A DNA stretch of 64,000 nt from an uncultured Flavobacteriaceae bacterium (lineage in GTDB: Bacteria; Bacteroidota; Bacteroidia; Flavobacteriales; Flavobacteriaceae), in contig CANLVG010000005.1 of assembly GCA_947494565.1 (NCBI GenBank), forward strand, positions 248,001 through 312,000, read 5' to 3'. Shown in pieces: positions 8,990 through 16,158 of the stretch. The position numbers and the translations under genes were made by a program. Position 1 is the stretch's first letter; each line of letters begins with the position of its first letter. Below the pieces are notes generated by a model. It ran no database searches, was not told where the DNA came from, and saw only the letters and a list, made by a program, of their open reading frames with translations.

Positions 8990-9394
8990 CTACAGCCCCG
9001 CATATGACCCTTGCTGAATTACAGCCTTGGTCTCTTCATCAACAAAGTAGCCTTTGACTACATCCCGAAGATGGGCTTCTTTTAAAACAGAGTTTGCCGT
9101 TCTGTAATCGGGTTGCAGGAGTGCCGTTGATGGGAAGGTCTCACAATAGATTTCCGTACCATTTTCATCGATTACTTTAAAGGTAGCAGTTGCCTTGAGT
9201 AATGATTCCCCAGTTAAAGTTAGCGACTGTTGATCATTGGAATTCGCTCGGGCAAATGGTTTATCGGCTACACTCTGAATCAGCATATCAGAGGTCAGGG
9301 TCGATTCTTTCATGGGCACCTTCGTGGTCTCTTCATTCGTACTGCATGAGGTGAAGCACAGGGCGAGGGCGATAAGGGTCAATTTTAGTTTCAT
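8990..9394 (-). CDS. Small lipoprotein of unknown function
   Basis: A 134-residue protein with a lipoprotein signal (MKLKLTLIALALCFTSC, Cys17) and a mature part containing one central beta-rich stretch (LLKATATFKVIDENGTEIYCETFP). Family not recognised. A near-consensus -7 element (CATCTTTG on the minus strand, 9421-9428) precedes it. The palindrome at 9475-9492 lies about 50 bp upstream of that element, a usual position for an activator site. This suggests control by the response regulator encoded just upstream (inference). Confidence 0.6.
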   Translation of the reverse strand: MKLKLTLIALALCFTSCSTNEETTKVPMKESTLTSDMLIQSVADKPFARANSNDQQSLTLTGESLLKATATFKVIDENGTEIYCETFPSTALLQPDYRTANSVLKEAHLRDVVKGYFVDEETKAVIQQGSYAGL

Positions 9395-9474
9395 AGGTGT
9401 ATTGTTTTTATTGAACAGTACAAAGATGATTCAATGACCACCGGCGACATACGCCCGAATCGGTGAAAATGACT

Positions 9475-9492
9475 CCCCTGTTTTCAGGGGGT
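9475..9492. promoter_or_regulatory. 18-bp palindrome, left copy (candidate operator)
   Basis: CCCCTG-TTTT-CAGGGG plus one flanking G and T. Its reverse complement is identical over 18 bases to the right copy at 12708-12725. It abuts the response-regulator stop codon and lies 81 bp upstream of the lipoprotein start at 9394. No T-run follows on either strand, which argues against a simple terminator. A dyad with a 4-bp spacer fits a dimeric DNA-binding protein. Confidence 0.55.
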
Positions 9493-10136
9493 TAATCGTC
9501 AAGAAGGCCCATTTTTATGGCATGTTTGGTGAGTCCGGCCAAGTTCTTTACTTGTAGTTTTGAAATGAGGTTCTTCCGATAGCTTTCAATCGTATGCTTG
9601 CTCAAGAAGAGTTGGTCCGCGATTTCTTGGGTAGTATTCTCCTCCGCAATGAGTTTTAAGACTTCTTTTTCTCGCTCCGTGAGATTGATTTCCGCTTGTT
9701 TTTTGGTTTCGAACATCGCGTGGGTATAGGCCTGTTTGATTTCAGAAGAAAAATACTTTTCTCCTTTGACAATCGTTCTAATGGCTTCCAAAAGCTCTTC
9801 TTTTTCGGCATTTTTGGGGACATAGCCGTCCACATTGTTTCGAATGAGCTTATCGATCATCGCACCATCGATATGCATGCTGACTACCAAGGTCTTTAGG
9901 CTCGGATATTTTTTCTTTACGATTTCATTGAGTTCGATCCCGTCTAGTTCCGGCATTGTCAAATCCGTAATCAATAGATGAAGGTTTTCCACCCCATTAA
10001 TATCCAGGTATTTAATGACCTGGGCGCCATTTTTGGCCGTCGTGACCACAGAAAACTCGGGAGCATCTTGTAATATACTCATGAGTCCGTCGATAAACAT
10101 CTTATGGTCGTCTGCAATGATCAGCTTATAGTTCAT
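9492..10136 (-). CDS. Response regulator, NarL/FixJ (LuxR-HTH) type
   Basis: I choose the start MNYKLIIADDHKMF (214 residues) because it begins the receiver fold directly and clears the upstream kinase gene by 10 bp; the longer frame would overlap the kinase. The receiver domain has acidic Asp9/Asp10, the phospho-acceptor Asp58 (ITDLTMPELDG), Ser86 (VVSMH) and Lys108 (YVPKN). A LuxR-type helix-turn-helix occupies residues 151-208 (LTEREKEVLKLIAEENTTQE, LSKHTIESYRKNLISKL). It is the cognate partner of the adjacent kinase, in the same operon. The palindromes at 9475 and 12708 are plausible binding sites (inference). Confidence 0.92.
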   Translation of the reverse strand: MNYKLIIADDHKMFIDGLMSILQDAPEFSVVTTAKNGAQVIKYLDINGVENLHLLITDLTMPELDGIELNEIVKKKYPSLKTLVVSMHIDGAMIDKLIRNNVDGYVPKNAEKEELLEAIRTIVKGEKYFSSEIKQAYTHAMFETKKQAEINLTEREKEVLKLIAEENTTQEIADQLFLSKHTIESYRKNLISKLQVKNLAGLTKHAIKMGLLDD

Positions 10137-10146
10137 TTCTTTGGTT

Positions 10147-12090
10147 TTATGTTTTAGGTATAGTAATGGATATGACGGTCCCCCTGTCCACGGTTGAATC
10201 AACGTTCAGTGCACCGGATAGTTCGGCAACTCGATTTTTAATGTTTTCAAAACCTATTCCAGTAGTGGTGCCCGAGCTATGAAATCCCTTTCCATTGTCT
10301 TCGAAGAGCAATGACAGTTCATTGTCAATGCGGTTTAGATGGATATCCACCTGGGTCGCATCGGCGTGTTTCAAGGTATTGGTCATCAATTCTTGGATGA
10401 TCTTAAAAAGTTCCATCTGAACCTTTTCTTCCGTTTCGTTTATTTCCTTTTCAGGATGAGGGTGAAAACCTATTTTCAGTTCGCTTGCTCCTGAAATGGA
10501 TTTTATATAGCCTTCGATTAATTCGGTAAACGCATTTTGCCTGAACTTTTTCGGAATCAAGGTATGGGAAATGTTGCGTACCAATTGATAGGTTTCATCG
10601 ATTTGATTACTGATCGTCTTATATTTTTGGGCTCCTTGTGTTAAGCTGGAAAGTTGTAATTTAATTCCTGCCAAATTACCGCCGATGCTATCGTGCAGTT
10701 CTTGGGCGATTCTCTTCCGCTCTTCGTCTTGACCCTCTATGGCCGCCTTGATCAAATTCAGTTCTTGTTGTTGTTTGAGGGCATCCACTTTTTGTTGGGT
10801 GATTTCCTCTTGTTTTTTGGCCAATTCGCTTTGCGCCTGTATTTTTTGATAGTAGACATAGAGTAGGGCGAGTACTGGAATGAGAACGATGAGAAATCCG
10901 ATCAAGAAGGCATTTTTGATGGTCTTTTGACGCTGAAGTTCCGTTGCCCTAAGCAATTTGTCCTCCTCCAAGTCCGAGATTTCTTGCTCTTTTTCTAGGG
11001 TCTCATATTGAATCTCAAGCTCTTTGATGAGCGCTTTTTGTTGTTTTGCATTGATTTGGTTTATGACGCCAAAGAGTTGGGTAATGACAGCATAGCCGTT
11101 CTTATAGTCATCAAGTTTGGCAAAGCATCGCGCCTGAATTTCCAAGGCCTCTCTCTGAAATTGCAGGTTTTCACGGTCAACAGCGTTAATGTAGGCAAAA
11201 GTCAAGGCGATATTTGCCGTGTCATACATTTCCTCTTTAAAATATAACTTAGCGGCGAGCAAAGATCCTTCAAAATAAATAGCCGTATACCCTTCTTTCA
11301 GCGCCCTGTTTCGGGTATCTTCGTACGCTTGAAATGCTGCGCCTAAATCTCCCTTGGCTTCTGCAAGTCTTCCTTTTTCAAGGGCCATGGTCAGTTCCAT
11401 TTCCACATCCTCGAACTTTGTTGCCATGTTCAAGGCCTCCTCATAGTACACCTCCGCTTTTTCGTAATCTTCATTTTGTAAATGGGCACGGCCCGATATC
11501 CTTAAGGCTTCCGTAGTGATTTCACTAAATTCCCCGGAAAACTCGGCAAGCGCTTCGTTAACGATTTCTATGGTCTTCGCATTGTTTTTTCGTACCAAAT
11601 TTCCTTTTGCCAGACCGATCTTGTTTCTGTATTCGTATTCCCTAAACTTGGATTTTTCGGCAGCCTGAATTCCCTTGATATGCCACTCTATCGATTTTTC
11701 AGGAACCCCGTTGATGTAGTTGCCCACACCCATGATGTAATGGGCCTTGGCATAGTACCGATCTTTTTCAGTATCTGGCGTATCCCAATTGCCGAGTTCT
11801 TTTTCGAATAAATTTCCATACTTCAGCACCGAATCGGTATCTCCTTTTTTAGTGTATTCGGCAGCCAGTTGTTCGAAAATGGAAAACCGCTCTTTGCCAA
11901 ATTCTGCCTGATTCAAGGCCTCGTAATAGGGTTCTAGAGATAGTTGCTTCTCGTTCGGTACTGTGCCAAATCGAATGGTTTGCGTTGTCTCGTCTTGCGA
12001 TAGGCCAAAAAATGGGGTAAGCACTAATAAGATGAACCCCAAAAGGGGCATCCTGCTAAATGAAAAAAATGATGTCGTGGTATAATTCAA
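10147..12090 (-). CDS. TPR-containing sensor histidine kinase, HisKA_3 (NarX/DesK) type
   Basis: A signal sequence (residues 14-32) is followed by about 330 residues of tetratricopeptide repeats exposed to the periplasm (AEVYYEEALNMATKFEDVEM, AAFQAYEDTRNRAL and others). Then come a long coiled coil, a membrane segment (AFLIGFLIVLIPVLALLYVYY, about 395-417) and a cytoplasmic kinase. The phospho-accepting His lies in RIAQELHDSIGGNLAGIKLQ, with dimerisation helices after it. The ATPase domain shows the N box (ELMTNTLKHAD), G1 (FEDNGKGF) and G2 (GIGFENIKNR). This layout is common in Bacteroidota kinases paired with LuxR-type regulators. The signal is unknown. Translation of the regulator begins 10 bp after this gene, so the two are co-transcribed. 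Confidence 0.92.
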   Translation of the reverse strand: MNYTTTSFFSFSRMPLLGFILLVLTPFFGLSQDETTQTIRFGTVPNEKQLSLEPYYEALNQAEFGKERFSIFEQLAAEYTKKGDTDSVLKYGNLFEKELGNWDTPDTEKDRYYAKAHYIMGVGNYINGVPEKSIEWHIKGIQAAEKSKFREYEYRNKIGLAKGNLVRKNNAKTIEIVNEALAEFSGEFSEITTEALRISGRAHLQNEDYEKAEVYYEEALNMATKFEDVEMELTMALEKGRLAEAKGDLGAAFQAYEDTRNRALKEGYTAIYFEGSLLAAKLYFKEEMYDTANIALTFAYINAVDRENLQFQREALEIQARCFAKLDDYKNGYAVITQLFGVINQINAKQQKALIKELEIQYETLEKEQEISDLEEDKLLRATELQRQKTIKNAFLIGFLIVLIPVLALLYVYYQKIQAQSELAKKQEEITQQKVDALKQQQELNLIKAAIEGQDEERKRIAQELHDSIGGNLAGIKLQLSSLTQGAQKYKTISNQIDETYQLVRNISHTLIPKKFRQNAFTELIEGYIKSISGASELKIGFHPHPEKEINETEEKVQMELFKIIQELMTNTLKHADATQVDIHLNRIDNELSLLFEDNGKGFHSSGTTTGIGFENIKNRVAELSGALNVDSTVDRGTVISITIPKT

Positions 12091-12135
12091 AACTGTTTTT
12101 GGTACATGGTTGATAGCGCTTCCGAAGTGGAAAAC

Positions 12136-12672
12136 TTATCCCGGAAGATAGATTCGTTTGAGGTCATTGCCTTCCCATTCAATAACTTTTTTGTCGATGT
12201 AATGGATCAATTCCGAACAACCCCGTTCAAAATCATCGCATACAACCGTTTTGGTTTTTCCGTTCATCGTCAAGGTGACTTTTACTTGACTGGTACAAGA
12301 ACCAGGGGTTGTATAGTGATTCTTTAGGTTCCAAAACCCTTTGTTGTCAATATGCTCAATAAATTGCTGAATCTTTTCACGATTCAGTGTCACTTTCGAC
12401 TGCAAATTATATTTTTCTAGCGGATGTTGGGCATCCTTTTCCGGATAATAGGTCAGCGAAGTAGCCGTTAGTTCAAAGCGATCGTAATGAAATGCGCCAC
12501 GCTCCACCACTAACTTAAAGTCCTTTGCGATGGTCTTCGTCGTTTTAGGTGTGCTATGCTCTTCTTTTTTATAGAGAAAGAGTGTAGCAGCGAGAATGAG
12601 GCAAAAGAAAAAGGGATTTTGAAACTTCACAATTTTTGGGTTTTCGTTGGTGTTACAAAGGTCATGCACCAT
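12136..12672 (-). CDS. Membrane-anchored protein of unknown function, first gene of the two-component operon
   Basis: 178 residues with one N-terminal membrane segment (FFFCLILAATLFLYKK, about 21-36) and an extracytoplasmic domain rich in beta strands. Two pairs of Cys (PGSCTS; VVCDDFERGC) could form disulfides. No family recognised. It lies 45 bp upstream of the kinase gene on the same strand, so it is probably co-expressed and may modulate the kinase or be an output of the pathway (inference). The right-hand palindrome copy lies 35 bp upstream of the start, overlapping the likely promoter region. Confidence 0.6.
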   Translation of the reverse strand: MVHDLCNTNENPKIVKFQNPFFFCLILAATLFLYKKEEHSTPKTTKTIAKDFKLVVERGAFHYDRFELTATSLTYYPEKDAQHPLEKYNLQSKVTLNREKIQQFIEHIDNKGFWNLKNHYTTPGSCTSQVKVTLTMNGKTKTVVCDDFERGCSELIHYIDKKVIEWEGNDLKRIYLPG

Positions 12673-12707
12673 TTATAACGTCAGAATACCGATAATAGTG
12701 AATTTAT

Positions 12708-12725
12708 ACCCCCTGAAAACAGGGG
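12708..12725. promoter_or_regulatory. 18-bp palindrome, right copy (candidate operator)
   Basis: ACCCCCTGAAAACAGGGG, the exact reverse complement of the copy at 9475-9492. It sits between the stop of the flavoprotein gene (12732) and the start of the membrane-anchored gene at 12672, so in its downstream gene's direction it is also an upstream element. No T-run follows it. Confidence 0.55.
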
Positions 12726-12731
12726 TAAAAC

Positions 12732-13715
12732 CTAAGAATCGATTTCGTTAGCAGAGGTTTCCGTTACGTGACCGATAATGATTTTTGCATGAATACGCGA
12801 ATTCTCAATGAACCATTTGTGGGTTTCCATTCCACCACAGATGACCCCGGCCAGGTAGAGGCCTGAAATATTTGTTTCCATGGTTTTGGGGTTATAAGTA
12901 GGGAGTCTTTTCTCATCATCGGAAAAGGTGATACCCATTTTCTCCAAAAATTCAAAGTTGGGCATATAACCGGTCAAGGCCAAAACAAAATCGTTTTCAA
13001 GAACGACTTCACCATCGGGCGTGTCGATAAGAATCGTGTCTTTCCGTATTTCTTTTACCGTTGCATTGTAATAGGCCTTGATGCTGCCTTCTTCGATACG
13101 ATTTATGATATCGGGGCGCACCCAATATTTTACACGCTGGCCTACCTCAGGCCCTCTGATGATAAGGCTTACCTCAGAGCCTTTCCTCCAGCATTCCAGA
13201 GCGGCGTCAATGGCCGAGTTGCTGGCACCTACTACGGCCAATTTTTGGCTGGCATAAAAATGGGGGTCTTTATAATAATGGGACACCTTGGCCAATTCTT
13301 CTCCCGGAACGTTCAGCGGATTTGGTAGGTCATAGAAGCCCGTTGCGACGATTACTTTTGTGGTCCGGTAGACTGTCTTGTCGGTGGTCACCGAAAAATG
13401 ATCTCCATCTTTGGTAACACCTTTGACTGTTTCAAAAAGATGAATACGCAGCTTATTGGACGTAACAATGCGACGGTAGTACTCCAAGGCCTCATTGCGT
13501 TTTGGTTTGGCTTCCTTACTGATGAAGGGTATTTCATCGATTTCCAGTTTTTCCGAAGAAGAAAAGAATTGCATGTTCGACGGATAATTGAATAGGGAAT
13601 TGACAATGGGTCCCTTTTCTAAAATAAGGTACGATAAGCCTTCTTTCTGTGCTTCTAGACCACAGGCAATACCGATGGGCCCTCCTCCGATGATGATGAT
13701 ATCCAACTTATCCAT
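12732..13715 (-). CDS. ypdA: YpdA-type FAD/NADPH bacillithiol disulfide reductase
   Basis: 327 residues with the FAD-binding Rossmann motif at the N-terminus (IIIIGGGPIGIACGLEA) and a second dinucleotide motif mid-protein (LAVVGASNSAIDAALE, about 155-170). The C-terminal NISGLYLAGVICGG resembles the FAD-contacting end of thioredoxin-reductase-like proteins. It lacks the CxxC of thioredoxin reductases, as expected for YpdA/Bdr, which reduces bacillithiol disulfide with NADPH and keeps the low-molecular-weight thiol pool reduced in the cytosol. PSNMQFFSSSEKLEI is typical of this family. It stands alone, upstream of the two-component operon but separated from it by the palindrome. Confidence 0.85.
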   Translation of the reverse strand: MDKLDIIIIGGGPIGIACGLEAQKEGLSYLILEKGPIVNSLFNYPSNMQFFSSSEKLEIDEIPFISKEAKPKRNEALEYYRRIVTSNKLRIHLFETVKGVTKDGDHFSVTTDKTVYRTTKVIVATGFYDLPNPLNVPGEELAKVSHYYKDPHFYASQKLAVVGASNSAIDAALECWRKGSEVSLIIRGPEVGQRVKYWVRPDIINRIEEGSIKAYYNATVKEIRKDTILIDTPDGEVVLENDFVLALTGYMPNFEFLEKMGITFSDDEKRLPTYNPKTMETNISGLYLAGVICGGMETHKWFIENSRIHAKIIIGHVTETSANEIDS

Positions 13716-13934
13716 TCGTATAATTTATACTGCGTAAACTACATATTGTGTGAGCACAAAGCTAGCTAATTTACACGATAATCGAGAGCTATGCCTGATT
13801 GCCGTTGGGCAATTTATGCAATATACCTTCTATCGAAGGACTCTGGGTTTTCTCGAAACCGGAGTATGACTTTTATCATTCTTTTGCCGGACTGAAACCT
13901 TGAACTTTAAGGTATAATTTAAAACACGAAAATT

Positions 13935-14360
13935 ATGAGCTTAAGACATAGAGTACCCGTTTCTACGATTATGACGAAGAATCTGATTACCTTGAACAGT
14001 ACCGATCAATTAGACACCGCTGAAAGACTTTTTAAAGAGCATCAGATTCGCCACATTCCCGTAGTGGAAAATGATAAGATCATCGGGATGCTCAGTTTAA
14101 CGGATTTATTACGAATCAGTTTCGCCGATGGCGCCTATGAAGACGAGAGTGAAGTAGAGACCATTGTCTACAATATGTTTACGGTTCCTCAGGTAATGGC
14201 CAAAAATCTGAAGCATGTTTCTTCGAATACGACAATTAAGGAAGTGGCGGAGATTCTCTCCGAAAATGAGTTTCATGCCTTGCCGGTTGTTGAAAATGAC
14301 AATTTGGTCGGTATCGTGACTACCACTGACTTGATCAACTATTTATTGGAACAGTATTGA
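13935..14360 (+). CDS. CBS-domain pair protein
   Basis: 141 residues consisting almost only of two CBS motifs (VPVSTIMTKNLITLNSTD... IRHIPVVENDKIIGMLSLTD, and VPQVMAKNLKHVSS... FHALPVVENDNLVGIVTTTD). Such stand-alone Bateman modules bind adenine nucleotides or S-adenosyl compounds and act as energy sensors or as regulatory subunits. The partner is not evident here; the gene is monocistronic and convergent with rpe. The start at ATGAGCTTAAGAC gives the expected short N-terminus. Confidence 0.85.
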   Translation: MSLRHRVPVSTIMTKNLITLNSTDQLDTAERLFKEHQIRHIPVVENDKIIGMLSLTDLLRISFADGAYEDESEVETIVYNMFTVPQVMAKNLKHVSSNTTIKEVAEILSENEFHALPVVENDNLVGIVTTTDLINYLLEQY

Positions 14361-14383
14361 TACGACTTAGCTAGTGAATCATT

Positions 14384-14426
14384 GGGTGGCAAATGAGTGC
14401 TTTTTAAAGCATCGATTTTGTCACCC
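14384..14426. terminator. Nested hairpin between convergent genes (probable terminator)
   Basis: An outer 10-bp stem (GGGTGGCAAA 14384-14393 with TTTGTCACCC 14417-14426, one G-T) encloses an inner 6-bp stem (TGCTTT 14398-14403 with AAAGCA 14406-14411). It lies between the CBS gene stop and the rpe stop, where a two-way terminator is expected. There is no long T-run, so termination efficiency is uncertain. Confidence 0.4.
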
Positions 14427-14452
14427 CTTGTAATTCTTTGAAGTGACGGCGA

Positions 14453-15112
14453 CTAGCCGGCTATTTTTTTTAAATCCGCAATGGTCTGGGTAGGATTGGC
14501 ACTTTTGAACACAAAACTGCCGGCGACCAGTACGTCCGCACCGGCATCCGTCAAGGACTTCGCATTCAAGGAAGTGACACCACCATCGATTTCGATCAAG
14601 GTATGGGCTCCTTTTCTCTGTCGTAATGTATGGAGCGCTTTTACCTTTTCATAGGTGTTTTCTATAAATGATTGCCCTCCAAAACCCGGATTGACGCTCA
14701 TCAAGCAGACCACATCGATATCTTGAATGAGGTCTTCCAAAAGATGTACAGCGGTATGTGGATTCAGTGCGACCCCAGCTTGCATACCTTCTGCTTTAAT
14801 GGCCTGTAGCGTTCGATGCAAATGTGTACATGCTTCATAATGCACGCTGAGCACGTTCGCCCCCAAGTCTGCAAAAGTCTTGATATAGCGATCTGGATCA
14901 ACGATCATTAAATGTACATCCAAGGGTTTCGTGGCATATTGGGCAATTGCTTTGACCACCGGCATGCCGTAGGAGATATTGGGAACAAATACGCCGTCCA
15001 TGACATCGATATGATGCCAATCTGCTTGGCTGGCGTTGACCATTTCAACATCGCGTTGCAGATTTCCGAAATCGGCGGCAAGTAGGGAAGGGGCTATTTT
15101 TGTTTGTTGCAT
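14453..15112 (-). CDS. rpe: Ribulose-phosphate 3-epimerase
   Basis: About 219 residues from MQQTKIAPSLLAADF. It interconverts ribulose-5-phosphate and xylulose-5-phosphate in the pentose phosphate pathway (cytosol). Family signatures are complete: HIDVMDGVFVPNISYG (metal-binding His and catalytic Asp), LDVHLMIVDP, VCLMSVNPGFGGQSFI, IEIDGGV (second catalytic Asp) and DVLVAGSFVF (phosphate loop). A second in-frame ATG two codons upstream is possible. A good promoter match lies at 15140-15168. Confidence 0.96.
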   Translation of the reverse strand: MQQTKIAPSLLAADFGNLQRDVEMVNASQADWHHIDVMDGVFVPNISYGMPVVKAIAQYATKPLDVHLMIVDPDRYIKTFADLGANVLSVHYEACTHLHRTLQAIKAEGMQAGVALNPHTAVHLLEDLIQDIDVVCLMSVNPGFGGQSFIENTYEKVKALHTLRQRKGAHTLIEIDGGVTSLNAKSLTDAGADVLVAGSFVFKSANPTQTIADLKKIAG

Positions 15113-15139
15113 ATGCATCTTTACTTAGGCTGTTGCATA

Positions 15140-15168
15140 CAAAAGTAATGATTTGAGTTTGTTCAAAA
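15140..15168 (-). promoter_or_regulatory. Candidate rpe promoter (Bacteroidota type)
   Basis: On the minus strand, TTTTG (15164-15168) and TACTTTTG (15140-15147) match the TTTG / TAnnTTTG consensus with a 16-bp gap, slightly short. The expected transcription start is about 20 bp before the rpe ATG. Confidence 0.45.
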
Positions 15169-15179
15169 CTACTGATGCC

Positions 15180-16151
15180 TTATTGATCTGCTTTTTGAAA
15201 ATAGTGGATAAGGTCACTTTCGGCAGCGATGTATCCGAAAGAACTCCATGAAGGACTTTCGACCAATTGCTCCATCAGTTTTTTGGCTTCCTCCTCTTTA
15301 TTGTTGTAGAAATACCAATTCGCGAGGCCGTATGCTACCGCATCATTTGATGGACTGCCCGTTGTCTGAATGAGAGAGTCCGTGGGAATCATTCCCTTAT
15401 ATAATTTACATAACTCGTAGTAACTTTGATTTTCAATGACCTTCATTTCGTCTGAGATTGGTTCCAGCATTTCGTTTGCCATGTCCAAATTGCCCAAGCG
15501 CCGTTGAATCATATACAACCAATGGGTACTTGAAACGATGTTGTCGGGTAGTTCGCCTGATGCCCTGCAGTTAAGATAGGCAGTGTACGCCTTCTCATTA
15601 TCATGTACGAGATAATAGGCAAGTCCTAAATGGTACCAAATATTGCCGTGCAAGGTACTTACGGGAATATTTTGCGCGTTTGGCATGCCATCTTGTTCGA
15701 TCTTGTTTTCAGTACCCGCGATCAGTTGTCCCGCTTTTTCTAAATCAACTATTGCCTTATCGAATTGGCGGATCGAAACAAACCGGTGTCCCCGATGACG
15801 GTATAGGCGAGGTTCGTTCGGGAAAGTTTCGATACCTTTCGAATAGATGTCGATAGCATCGGCATATCTTCCTAAATAGGCCGTTCTTCTGCCATACCAG
15901 ATGAGCGCATCCAGATCTTTAGGATTTGCCTCATAGGTTTTCTTCGCTTTCACATAGGCATCTAACAGTTTCGGTGAAGGTGCTGAAAGCTGGTACACTT
16001 TGCCCAAAGGAGTGGAGAAGGTATCTGTTTCTACAACCGCCTTCCCTGGTTGTGCCGGTGCCTTTTTTTTGCTCTCTTTACAATTGGTAAGGAATAGCAG
16101 GGCGACGATCGAACAAAGCCAAATACGAGATGGAACATCTATCATCATCAT
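15180..16151 (-). CDS. TPR-repeat lipoprotein
   Basis: A lipoprotein signal ends at FLTNC (Cys24). The mature part of about 300 residues is a chain of tetratricopeptide repeats (DALIWYGRRTAYLGRYADAI, RHRGHRFVSIRQFDKAIVDL, WYHLGLAYYLVHDNEKAYTA, YGLANWYFYNNKEEEAKKLM). TPR arrays bind proteins; a specific partner cannot be named. The gene starts 7 bp after the stop of the large Asp-box propeller gene, so the two form an operon and this protein may assist or bind it (inference). Confidence 0.82.
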   Translation of the reverse strand: MMMIDVPSRIWLCSIVALLFLTNCKESKKKAPAQPGKAVVETDTFSTPLGKVYQLSAPSPKLLDAYVKAKKTYEANPKDLDALIWYGRRTAYLGRYADAIDIYSKGIETFPNEPRLYRHRGHRFVSIRQFDKAIVDLEKAGQLIAGTENKIEQDGMPNAQNIPVSTLHGNIWYHLGLAYYLVHDNEKAYTAYLNCRASGELPDNIVSSTHWLYMIQRRLGNLDMANEMLEPISDEMKVIENQSYYELCKLYKGMIPTDSLIQTTGSPSNDAVAYGLANWYFYNNKEEEAKKLMEQLVESPSWSSFGYIAAESDLIHYFQKADQ

Positions 16152-16158
16152 CGTTTAT

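Noticed and set aside
9475-9492. Palindrome as a simple terminator of the response regulator
   Set aside because: No T-run on either strand, and an identical copy lies upstream of a different gene.
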